Part shown: positions 5,580-12,895 of the stretch, one piece after another
Layout of the letters: every line of letters begins with the position of its first letter
Position numbering within the stretch: position 1 is the stretch's first letter
NCBI GenBank assembly: GCA_030445875.1
Contig: JASUSX010000014.1
Coordinates: 1 to 15,613 of the forward strand
Direction of reading: 5' to 3'
Length of the DNA: 15,613 bases
From: Clostridia bacterium
GTDB taxonomy: Bacteria; Bacillota; DSM-521; Neomoorellales; Neomoorellaceae
Translations under genes and position numbers: made by a program
The notes under the pieces: generated by a model
The model's input: the letters and a program-made list of their open reading frames with translations, nothing else
The model's database searches: none
What the model was told of the DNA's origin: nothing

Positions 5580-7616
5580 TTAGTCCGAACGCCTTCTACA
5601 AATCACGCGCGCGTCACCTATCACCAGTCCCTCCGGGAAAACAAAAACAGGGTTCAGGTCCACTTCCTGCACCTCCGGGTAAAGGAAGGGCAAGCGGGAA
5701 AACCTGGCCATGGTATCCGCGAGGGCCTTGAGGTCGGCAGGCTTTTGCCCCCGGATACCCTTCAGCAAGGGAAAGGCTTTGAGGCTATGGATCATCTCCA
5801 TAGCTCGGTCATAGTCTACCGGGGCTACCCGCAGGGCTATATCCTGCAACACCTCGGTGTAGATCCCCCCCAGGCCGAAGACCACCACCGGGCCAAACTG
5901 GGGGTCGCGGGATAGCCCCAGGAGCACCTCCCGGCCGCCCTTCAGCATGGGGTAGATAACTACCCCCCGGAAGTCCTTATCCCGGGCTGCCTCCCGGATG
6001 CGGTCAAAGGCTTCACCGGCCACGGTGTCACCGTCGATGTCCAGGACCACGCCCCCGTGGTCGGATTTGTGGATTATCTCCGGGGAGACTACCTTCATCA
6101 CCACCGGGTAGCCCAGCCGCCGGCAGCTATCGACGGCCTCCCCCCGGCTGGCGGCGAAACAGAACTCCGGGACCGCCAGGCCATTCTCCTTCAACCACTG
6201 CATTGCCTCAGGTTCCAGAAGAGGGCCCTCGCCGGGTAAGCTACCAAGAGCCGCTGGTACCGGCGGCAGGGGACGCAAGCCGGCCCGGTATTTCTCGTAA
6301 TCAGCCATCCGGCCCAGTACCCTTACCGCCCGTTCACCGGAGGTAAAATTGGGCATACCGTGTTCTTGCAACAGTTGGAGGCTTTGGGGGATATCGCTGC
6401 CGACCGCCAGGCTGGCTGCCACCGGTTTCCGGGATTCCTTTGCTGCCTCGACAATACTGGCAGCATAGGGCATGGCCTCCAGGTAGGGCGTGCCAACATA
6501 CAGCGCCAGGGCGGCGTCGTATTCCTGTAAAGCCTCTACCAGGATCCGCCGGTAGCTCTCTGCTGTACCCTCTACCGTCAGATCTACCGGGTTGCGCATA
6601 CCAGCGTGCGATGGCAGGAAAGCGCCCAACTTCTCTTTAAGCCCCGGGCCTGGTTCCGCCACCTCCAGGCCTACTTCTTCCGCCTTATCTGCGGCCATCA
6701 CTCCCGGTCCCCCTGAATTGGTGACAATAAGTAGCCGCCGCCCTTTAGGAGGCGGAAGGCAAGCGAAGCCCTGGCACAGGTCCAGCATTTCTTCAATCGA
6801 TTCCACCCGCAGGGCGCCACTTTCCCTTAAGGCTGCATCGTACACCGCGTCGGACCCGGCCATGGAACCGGTGTGGGAAAGGGCGGCGCGCTGGCCGGTA
6901 CCGGTACGCCCGGATTTAATAACCACCACCGGCTTTTCCTGGGTAAGTTCCTGTAAAGTTTTGATGAATACTCGGCCGTCCTTCATGTTTTCTATATACA
7001 GGGCCACTACCCTGGTCTCCGGGTCATCCTGGAAATAACGCAATAGTTCAATGACGCTGATGTCGGCGCCGTTGCCGTAACTGATGAACTTGGAAAATCC
7101 CAGTCCCCGCTCCCTGGCCGCGGACATCACCAGCCCGCCCACGGCCCCGCTCTGGGAGACGAGGGTTATGGACCCTTTGGGCGGCAAAGCTTCCAGCGTT
7201 ACAACCAGGTTGTGATGCATGTTGAGTATACCGGCGCAGTTCGGACCCACGAAACGGATGCCGTAGTGTTGGGCCATCTGCTTCAGCTCTTCCTCGCCGG
7301 TCGCGTTGCCGGCTTCGGCAAAGCCCGAAGTAATCACTACAGCCGCCTTCACCCCGGCCCGGCCGCAGTCCTCCATCACGCTCTTAACCGTGGCGGCCGG
7401 TGAGACAATAACAGCCAGGTCCACCGCGGCGTTGATCTCCTGCACCGATCTAAAGCCGGACACCTGATCGACTCCCTGGGCTTTTAGATTAACTGCATAG
7501 ATATGCTTGAACCCGCCTTCCAGCAGCCGCCGGACCAGCACATATCCCAACTTGCCTTCGGCTACTGATCCGATAACTGCTACTGCCCGGGGATAAAAAA
7601 CTTCTTGCAGGCTCAC
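5580..7616 (-). CDS. ADP-forming acyl-CoA synthetase (acetyl-CoA synthetase type), fused alpha-beta
   Basis: A 678-residue single-chain enzyme of the ADP-forming acyl-CoA synthetase family, which converts acyl-CoA + ADP + phosphate to acid + ATP. Domain order: CoA-binding Rossmann domain (FYPRAVAVIGS, residues 7-17; VGPNCAGILN), two succinyl-CoA-synthetase-like domains containing SQSGAVGG and the phosphohistidine segment ALSHTGSMAGSDA (H248), then from about residue 450 the ATP-grasp part (GLAVPEF; GYPVVMKVVSPEIIHKSDHG; VVVFGLGGIYTEV; VDLNPV). All parts expected of the fused form are present and there is no acetyltransferase domain, so it is not a protein-lysine acetyltransferase of the Pat type. 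It starts at GTG 7616, overlapping the iorB stop by 4 bp. Coupling to Ior implies an arylacetyl-CoA or branched acyl-CoA substrate and substrate-level ATP formation, an inference from context. Confidence 0.88.
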   Translation of the reverse strand: MSLQEVFYPRAVAVIGSVAEGKLGYVLVRRLLEGGFKHIYAVNLKAQGVDQVSGFRSVQEINAAVDLAVIVSPAATVKSVMEDCGRAGVKAAVVITSGFAEAGNATGEEELKQMAQHYGIRFVGPNCAGILNMHHNLVVTLEALPPKGSITLVSQSGAVGGLVMSAARERGLGFSKFISYGNGADISVIELLRYFQDDPETRVVALYIENMKDGRVFIKTLQELTQEKPVVVIKSGRTGTGQRAALSHTGSMAGSDAVYDAALRESGALRVESIEEMLDLCQGFACLPPPKGRRLLIVTNSGGPGVMAADKAEEVGLEVAEPGPGLKEKLGAFLPSHAGMRNPVDLTVEGTAESYRRILVEALQEYDAALALYVGTPYLEAMPYAASIVEAAKESRKPVAASLAVGSDIPQSLQLLQEHGMPNFTSGERAVRVLGRMADYEKYRAGLRPLPPVPAALGSLPGEGPLLEPEAMQWLKENGLAVPEFCFAASRGEAVDSCRRLGYPVVMKVVSPEIIHKSDHGGVVLDIDGDTVAGEAFDRIREAARDKDFRGVVIYPMLKGGREVLLGLSRDPQFGPVVVFGLGGIYTEVLQDIALRVAPVDYDRAMEMIHSLKAFPLLKGIRGQKPADLKALADTMARFSRLPFLYPEVQEVDLNPVFVFPEGLVIGDARVICRRRSD

Positions 7617-8260
7617 TTATCTCCCTGCCCCCTCTCCCTTGCCACAGGCGGGCAGCTGCAACCCACGCCGGCTGTTAAGCCGGCGCTAAAGGCAAAAAGG
7701 TTACGCTCCGCGCTTCGCTTCCAGCGGGTTTCTATCGCTTTCATCATATCGCCGGAATCAAGAATGTTCTTCAATGTTGTTTGGCCCATAGTCACCCCCA
7801 GCATGAAGATGTTGTCCGGAACCAGCTGGCCATTATAGTGGGGCAGGTTTTTAGGGTCAATGTAGTAAACGCTAGCGCCGGCCTTTTCTATCTCGTCCCC
7901 CACCTGTTCCAGGGTGGGATAGGGAGCCTTGCCTAGCATCACCGCAGTCGGCGCCCACACATGATCATAGATTATGAAACTGCCCCCGGGCTTGACGTAA
8001 CGCACTGCTTTCAGGGACTCGGAGCGTTCCATGGAAATGACCAGGTCGGCACCTTGCTCGGGAATGTCAGGGCCAACCTCTCCCCGGCCCAGCCTTAGCT
8101 GTGCCTTGACAAACCCGCCTCGCTGGGCCATCCCCTTGGTAGGGTAAAAGTTGGCCGGTATGCCACGGCGGATGGCTTCCCCGGTAATGAGTTCGCCTAT
8201 GGTCAGCACCCCCTGGCCGCCGACCCCCACTAGATAAATGTCGTACTTTAAATCTGCCAT
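7613..8260 (-). CDS. iorB: Indolepyruvate ferredoxin oxidoreductase, beta subunit
   Basis: A 215-residue gamma-type domain of the 2-oxoacid:ferredoxin oxidoreductase superfamily. It begins DIYLVGVGGQGVLTIGELI, the conserved GxGGQG motif, followed by TKGMAQRGG and a central SMERSESL...YVKPGG segment. It partners with IorA to oxidatively decarboxylate aryl-2-oxoacids to acyl-CoA with reduction of ferredoxin. ATG 8260 is preferred over upstream in-frame codons because those lie inside iorA, while GGAGGCGGTGG lies just before this ATG, 1 bp after the iorA stop. The C-terminus holds a short Cys-containing tail (GVGCSCPPV) whose role is not clear. Confidence 0.92.
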   Translation of the reverse strand: MADLKYDIYLVGVGGQGVLTIGELITGEAIRRGIPANFYPTKGMAQRGGFVKAQLRLGRGEVGPDIPEQGADLVISMERSESLKAVRYVKPGGSFIIYDHVWAPTAVMLGKAPYPTLEQVGDEIEKAGASVYYIDPKNLPHYNGQLVPDNIFMLGVTMGQTTLKNILDSGDMMKAIETRWKRSAERNLFAFSAGLTAGVGCSCPPVARERGQGDK

Positions 8261-8261
8261 T

Positions 8262-10130
8262 TTATACCACCGCCTCCCATTTAATGGCTTCGTGGTTACA
8301 TACCTGGCCGCACAGATTGCAACCATTACACTGGGCCTGGTCAATAACTATGGACTCCTTTCCCAGGCTGATAGCCGGGCAACCGGTAATGGTAATACAC
8401 AGCTTGCACAGGTTGCATTTCTCTGGTACGGTCGTTATCCGGCCATGGCGCACCCCGCGCCGTGCAGCCTGGATGTTACATTCCCGGCGGGAGAGGATGA
8501 CCTTTACGCCTGGAAGCGTTAAGGCCCGGCGGATGGTCTCAGTTGATTCCTCCAGCCGGAAGGGGTCGATGAGGAAGAACTGGTTCACACCCAGGCCAGG
8601 GATCAGATGCACCAAGTCCAGGCGCCGGCGTCCCGGTTGCTGGAACTCGGTCGCCGTACCGGGGTTGACCTGCATACCGGTCATGGCCGTCCAGCCGTTG
8701 TCCATGATAATCAGCGTTAAAGGCGCCTGATGGTAGACAGCGTTAATCAGCCCCGGGATGCCAGCGTGAAAGAAGGTCGAATCACCAATGGTGGCGATTA
8801 CCGGCGTCTTAACGTCACTGTAGGCGAAACCATGGGCCAGGCCAATACTGGCACCCATGGCGACTTCAGTGCTTACCGTCTGAAACGGGGGGTTCATCCC
8901 CAGGATGGTGCACCCAATGTCGCCGGTAACGATCACCTCTTCTTTTTTGAGCCTGAGTTTCCTGAAGGCCGCGTTAATGGCCATGAATGTCCCCCGGTGG
9001 GGGCAGCCGGCGCAGGTGGTGATGGGCCGGGCAGCAGCGTATTGCTCAGCGTTCCTGCCCGCCAGGAGATCGGCAGGCGCTTTGAGGTCCAGGGCCTTTA
9101 TCAGGCCCTTAGCCACATGTCCAGCGTTGTAATTACCGATGCGGCTAAAGGTATTATCCAACTTGCCAACGATGCGCACCTGCGCCCCGGAGCGGAGGGC
9201 TTCCACATAGACCCCTTTCTCCAGGTGCGGCTCCAGCTCTTCCAAAACCAGGACGGTGCGGCAATGATTCAGTAAAGCGCGAACTTCTTCCCCCGGAAAA
9301 GGGACCGTCGCCGCCGGCCGGAGGATCGATACTTCCTGGCGGTTAAAGCCATAAGGGGCCACCAGGTCAAAACCTTCCTCCAGGAAAGACGCGGCCACAC
9401 CTACGGCGACAATCCCCAGGCCGCCATTTTTATCCGCCAGATGCAGGCGGTTCCACCCCCGGGCCCTGATGTGCTGCTCAGCCTGTTCCAGGCGGGCGAT
9501 CAGCTCCCGGTGCTGGTTCATGCAGATAGCAGCCCCGGCTTTGGTATACTTGTTGATGTCCCGGGGTAACCTGGGCTCCCGTATGGGGGGCATGGTTCTT
9601 TCTTCTACATCCACGGCGGCGTAGGACAGGGCAACGTTAGTCACGGAGCGGATAAAAACCGGTGATTTGATAGCCTCGGAAAGCTCGAAGGCGTATTTGG
9701 TCATCGCGTAGGCCTCGGCGACAGAGGCTGGCTCCAGCATAGGCATGTCGGACATGAGGGCAAAACCGCGCGTGTCCTGTTCGGGCATACCAGCGCTAAC
9801 GCCAGGATCATCGGCCACGTACACCACCAGGGCTCCCTCGCAACCCGAGTAAGCTATGGAAATCAACGAGTCGTAGGCTACGTTCAGCCCGGACATCTTC
9901 ATGGTGCACAGCGCCCGGTGGCCGGCCCAGGCCACACCGGCGGCCACTTCGAGGGCTACTTTCTCATTGGTGCTCCATTCCACCCGGGTGCCCTCTAGCT
10001 CGCCCTGCCGCAGCAAGCTGCCGATGACCTCCGAGGAAGGGGTACCGGGGTAGCCAGTTACCACCTTTACCCCGGCGCGCAGGGCGCCCAGGGCTATAGC
10101 CTCGTTACCAGTGATGTTTTTAATCGTCAT
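8262..10130 (-). CDS. iorA: Indolepyruvate ferredoxin oxidoreductase, alpha subunit
   Basis: A 622-residue protein of normal IorA length. Residues 1-170 are the pyrimidine-binding domain (GYPGTPSSEV; VAADDPG-like VADDPGVSAG), the middle is the transketolase C-like domain, and residues ~365-550 are the thiamine diphosphate domain, with GDSTFFHAGIPGLINAVYH (G449-D450) and N478 as Mg/ThDP ligands. The C-terminus carries two 4Fe-4S clusters: C572, C575, C578, C584 and C601, C604, C607, C611. It decarboxylates indole-, phenyl- or hydroxyphenylpyruvate to the arylacetyl-CoA and reduces ferredoxin. ATG 10130 has GGGAGGG about 8 nt upstream. First gene of the iorAB-acyl-CoA synthetase-aminotransferase operon; its leader holds a terminator hairpin 35-45 nt before the start. 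Confidence 0.93.
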   Translation of the reverse strand: MTIKNITGNEAIALGALRAGVKVVTGYPGTPSSEVIGSLLRQGELEGTRVEWSTNEKVALEVAAGVAWAGHRALCTMKMSGLNVAYDSLISIAYSGCEGALVVYVADDPGVSAGMPEQDTRGFALMSDMPMLEPASVAEAYAMTKYAFELSEAIKSPVFIRSVTNVALSYAAVDVEERTMPPIREPRLPRDINKYTKAGAAICMNQHRELIARLEQAEQHIRARGWNRLHLADKNGGLGIVAVGVAASFLEEGFDLVAPYGFNRQEVSILRPAATVPFPGEEVRALLNHCRTVLVLEELEPHLEKGVYVEALRSGAQVRIVGKLDNTFSRIGNYNAGHVAKGLIKALDLKAPADLLAGRNAEQYAAARPITTCAGCPHRGTFMAINAAFRKLRLKKEEVIVTGDIGCTILGMNPPFQTVSTEVAMGASIGLAHGFAYSDVKTPVIATIGDSTFFHAGIPGLINAVYHQAPLTLIIMDNGWTAMTGMQVNPGTATEFQQPGRRRLDLVHLIPGLGVNQFFLIDPFRLEESTETIRRALTLPGVKVILSRRECNIQAARRGVRHGRITTVPEKCNLCKLCITITGCPAISLGKESIVIDQAQCNGCNLCGQVCNHEAIKWEAVV

Positions 10131-10166
10131 GTGTTAATCCCTCCCATACTGACTTATGTGCCACTT

Positions 10167-10213
10167 AAAAAAATACAAGGGAGCAACCAGCGTAGCCGCT
10201 TGACTCCCTTGTA
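10167..10213 (-). terminator. Leader terminator/attenuator upstream of iorA
   Basis: Arms TACAAGGGAG (10174-10183) and CTCCCTTGTA (10204-10213) form a perfect 10-bp stem, extended by a further CAA/TTG after a one-base bulge, and followed on the minus strand by seven T (10173-10167). It is a clear intrinsic terminator. It lies between promoter B and the iorA ribosome binding site, so it stops both read-through from the larA-like gene and new transcripts from promoter B. Confidence 0.85.
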
Positions 10214-10231
10214 CCTAATGACTATGAGGGC
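10204..10231 (-). promoter_or_regulatory. Leader motif B (same as leader motif A)
   Basis: The minus strand reads GCCCT, CA, then TAGTCATTAGGTACAAG and GGAG. It shares TAGTC and TAGGTACAAG, in the same order and at the same place at the foot of the terminator, with the leader of the corrinoid operon. CCCT (10230-10227) can pair with AGGG (10209-10206) inside the terminator 5' arm, a weak 4-bp alternative stem. Evidence is the match between two leaders in one window. Confidence 0.4.
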
Positions 10232-10236
10232 AGCTT

Positions 10237-10266
10237 ATTCTATTTTGGGAATGGTAAATATGTTAA
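10237..10266 (-). promoter_or_regulatory. Probable sigma-A promoter of the ior operon (promoter B)
   Basis: TTAACA (10266-10261) and TAGAAT (10242-10237) on the minus strand are 18 bp apart, each one base off consensus. The -35 box overlaps the stop codon of the larA-like gene. Predicted start is near 10230, just before leader motif B. Weaker match than promoters A and C. Confidence 0.5.
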
Positions 10267-11450
10267 CCGGGGATTTGCAGGGGCGCGTAAGGGAAATACA
10301 ATACCTCAGCATTGCCAGTTTGTCTCGGAAGCAATTCCTCCAACATGCTCTCCCATCTAGAGAGCAGCTTAACATGGCGAGGTACCAGGTCGTATACCTC
10401 TTCACCTATAGGCGCCGGCGTAAAAATAACGGCGTGCCTATTCAGCATGTGGTTGAACATAAAGGACTCCTCCGGTTCGGACCACAGGGGCCCTCCCCGC
10501 TGAAACAGGCGATGGGCGCCCACTCCCTCTGGACAGCCAGCTACCAAAACCAGCGAATCGGCCTCCGGGTAATGGTCAGCCATCCATAAAGCCTTACACG
10601 CCTGGAACAGGTCCAGGTCTAAGGGATAGGCGTTAGCTATCACCACGTTAGCCCTATCCGGTAAAGTGGTGTGGTAGACCTGTCTAGCAAAGCGTACGCC
10701 TTCCTCAAAGGCCTCGATATAGTGGCCGCTAAAAATCCCGCCCACTCGGATGTCTCCGGTAAATACGACGTTGATTATAAAGTCCAGGCCAATCTTCGCG
10801 GCTGCTTCATGTATATCATACCGCAGGGAACTACCCGCCGGGTCTCCCCGTTCTCCGTATAAGCTGTGGTTAGCTTTAACCGTCTCCAGCCCGGCCACTC
10901 CCGGCAGGATAATCTTCGCTCCTCCACCATATCCCGCCATGCTGTGCGGAACGATGCAGCCGATGCCAACTTTCAAATCGGCCTCCGCTACATATTTATT
11001 GATATATAGCGGCGTTCCCCGCGTTGTTGCCCCAAGGTAAACGAGGTTACCTATGGGATCGTGGTTAACCACGCATAACTGCTCTGAGAGGGGGCCTATC
11101 TTTTTTAAGTTATCCTCCGCAGCATGGCAGCGGTGGCAAGCAGTAGCAACAACTACAGTTACCCTTCCCGGCTCCAGACCCCCAGCTACCAGTTCTTCCA
11201 TTACGAGGGGGAGAATATCGGCCACAGGCGTTGGTCGACTTATATCGTCGACCATAATCACTGCCTTTTTTTTATTACGCGCCAGTTCCCGCAGTGTTGC
11301 CGTACCTCTGGGCTGCTGCAGGGCGTGCTGTATATCTTCAGCTGCCAGGGCAGGCGTGTCCTGAAACTGGACTTCCCTGACTTTCCACTCTGGGGGGAAG
11401 TTACATGAGATATGCTTAGCAGGGTACCAGTACGAGTTTTTGATTAGCAG
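10263..11450 (-). CDS. LarA-like nickel-pincer racemase/epimerase (DUF2088 family)
   Basis: The protein has 395 residues if started at CTG 11450-11448. The N-terminal domain has FPPEWKV and VDDISRPTP (residues 67-75). H106 (in TACHR), H169 (PHSMAGYGGGAK), K179 and H195 (ANH) reproduce the spacing of lactate racemase LarA H174, K184 and H200 exactly, and H108 nearly so. These are the acid-base histidines, the lysine bound to the nickel-pincer cofactor and a nickel ligand. LarA inverts the C2 of lactate; homologues act on other 2-hydroxyacids. No ATG, GTG or TTG exists in frame between the glcD stop and residue 62. The first conventional codons (GTG ~11267, ATG 11261) would cut off conserved sequence. 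GGAGG lies 7 nt before the CTG, 19 bp after glcD. Sits with GlcD/GlcF-like oxidases, so it may match hydroxyacid stereochemistry to the oxidase. LarBCE cofactor genes are not here. Confidence 0.8.
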   Translation of the reverse strand: MLIKNSYWYPAKHISCNFPPEWKVREVQFQDTPALAAEDIQHALQQPRGTATLRELARNKKKAVIMVDDISRPTPVADILPLVMEELVAGGLEPGRVTVVVATACHRCHAAEDNLKKIGPLSEQLCVVNHDPIGNLVYLGATTRGTPLYINKYVAEADLKVGIGCIVPHSMAGYGGGAKIILPGVAGLETVKANHSLYGERGDPAGSSLRYDIHEAAAKIGLDFIINVVFTGDIRVGGIFSGHYIEAFEEGVRFARQVYHTTLPDRANVVIANAYPLDLDLFQACKALWMADHYPEADSLVLVAGCPEGVGAHRLFQRGGPLWSEPEESFMFNHMLNRHAVIFTPAPIGEEVYDLVPRHVKLLSRWESMLEELLPRQTGNAEVLYFPYAPLQIPG

Positions 11451-11469
11451 TGACCTGCCTCCAGAAATC

Positions 11470-12864
11470 CTAAATGAATTTCCCTGGATTGAGCAGGCCC
11501 AGGGGGTCCAGGGCCTGTTTTATCGCTTGCATAGTTGCCATTACTTCTTTTTTAATCTCCAACCCCAGGTAGGGTGCCTTCAACCGACCCACTCCGTGTT
11601 CACCGGCGATGGTACCGTTTAATTCCACCGCGGTTTGCAATATCTCCAGCACTGCCTGCTGCACCCTTGCCATCTCTACTTCGTCATTCTCATCGGTAAG
11701 GATCTCAACATGCAGGTTGCCATCACCGGCGTGTCCCGCCATGCCTACCAGCAACTGATACTTTTCTCCAATCCCTTGAGCCTGCATCACCATGTCGGCA
11801 AACTTATCCCGCGGCACCACCACATCCTCGGTAAGTACATTGGGCCGTAGGCGGACAATCGCCGGAAAAGCGGCCCGCCGGGCTGCCCAAAGCTGCTGCC
11901 TCTGTTCTTCGTCAGCGGCGCTGTGCAGATCCCGGACGCTAAGGCCGCGGCAGATCTTTTCCACGGCCAGGGCTTCGTCAGCAATTGCCGCCGGGTGCCC
12001 GTCTAAATCCAGCAGCAGCACCGCCTCTGCCTCCGTGGGCAGACCAATATGGGCGTATTCCTCGACGCATTTGATCAGTACTCGATCCATGAATTCCAGG
12101 CAGGCCGGTACTATGCCGCCAGCAATGATGGCGCCTACTGAGTCCGCAGCCGCCCGGATATCGTCGTAAACGGCCAGAATCGTGTGGTGGGCCTGGGGTA
12201 AGGGAATCAGGCGCAGCAGCGCTTCGGTAAATATCGCCAGAGTACCTTCGGAACCGACTAGTAACCTGGTCAGATCATAACCCGTAACACCTTTAATGGT
12301 CTGGGTGCCGGTCCTGATGACAGTCCCGTCGGCTAAAACTGCTTCCAGTTGCAGCACATAGTCACGGGTCACACCGTACTTCACACCGCGGGGACCACCG
12401 GCGCACTCGGCCAGATTGCCGCCGATGGTGCAAAAATCCAGGCTGGCCGGGTCCGGCGGGTAAAACAGTCCTTCCGCCTCAACTACCCGGTGCAGCTGCC
12501 CGGTAATTACCCCTGGCTGTACCCGGACGGTTAAGTTACGCTTATCGAGTTCCAGAATGCGGTTTAACCGGTTGGTCTCTAAGACCATGCAACCATCCAC
12601 TGGTAACGTACCGCCGCTATTGTTACTACCTGCGCCGCGGGGCACCACTGGAATACGGTATGCGGTAGCTAATTGCATCAGCTTGCTTATCTCTTCCTTA
12701 TTCGCCGGCTTGACTATGACTGCCGGCAGGACCGGCGTACCTTTCGTGCACCCAAAGGAGGCGTCATAGGAGTAGCCAAAGAGTTCTTCTGTTCTAGTAT
12801 CCACATACCGGGGGCCAACAACTTCGCGAACGCGGGCGATAAATTCATTTTTGGGGGAGGACAC
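11470..12864 (-). CDS. glcD: FAD-linked 2-hydroxyacid dehydrogenase (GlcD / D-lactate dehydrogenase family)
   Basis: A 464-residue flavoprotein of the vanillyl-alcohol oxidase fold. The FAD-binding part shows PANKEEISKLMQLA, VVPRGAGSNNSGG (residues 73-85), PPDPASLDFCTIGGNLAECA (136-155) and GVTGYDLTRLLVGSEGTLA (192-210). The C-terminal substrate domain shows GHAGDGNLHVEI and GEHGVGRLK with the closing LDPLGLLNPGKFI. It oxidises a D-2-hydroxyacid (glycolate, lactate or an aryl-lactate) to the 2-oxoacid, passing electrons to the GlcF-like partner encoded upstream. It starts at GTG 12864, 31 bp after glcF, with GGTGA upstream. A glcE-like subunit is absent, as in many two-gene systems. Substrate cannot be read from sequence; the neighbouring LarA-like and Ior genes suggest lactate or aryl-lactate. 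Confidence 0.9.
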   Translation of the reverse strand: MSSPKNEFIARVREVVGPRYVDTRTEELFGYSYDASFGCTKGTPVLPAVIVKPANKEEISKLMQLATAYRIPVVPRGAGSNNSGGTLPVDGCMVLETNRLNRILELDKRNLTVRVQPGVITGQLHRVVEAEGLFYPPDPASLDFCTIGGNLAECAGGPRGVKYGVTRDYVLQLEAVLADGTVIRTGTQTIKGVTGYDLTRLLVGSEGTLAIFTEALLRLIPLPQAHHTILAVYDDIRAAADSVGAIIAGGIVPACLEFMDRVLIKCVEEYAHIGLPTEAEAVLLLDLDGHPAAIADEALAVEKICRGLSVRDLHSAADEEQRQQLWAARRAAFPAIVRLRPNVLTEDVVVPRDKFADMVMQAQGIGEKYQLLVGMAGHAGDGNLHVEILTDENDEVEMARVQQAVLEILQTAVELNGTIAGEHGVGRLKAPYLGLEIKKEVMATMQAIKQALDPLGLLNPGKFI

Positions 12865-12895
12865 TCTATTTCACCAGCCTTATAAAAATCTATGA

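Noticed and set aside
7667..7687. GC-rich hairpin (GCCGGC arms) near the 3' end of iorB
   Set aside because: It lies inside coding sequence, has only 6-7 bp arms and no T-run on either strand, so it is not a convincing terminator.
11232..11254. 8-bp inverted repeat around GTCGAC in the LarA-like gene
   Set aside because: Short arms inside a strongly conserved protein motif (VDDISRP), best explained by coding constraint and chance.
10263..11261. ATG at 11261 as the start of the LarA-like gene
   Set aside because: It falls two residues before the conserved VDDISRPTP motif, and about 60 residues of family-like sequence are open in frame upstream, next to a good ribosome binding site.
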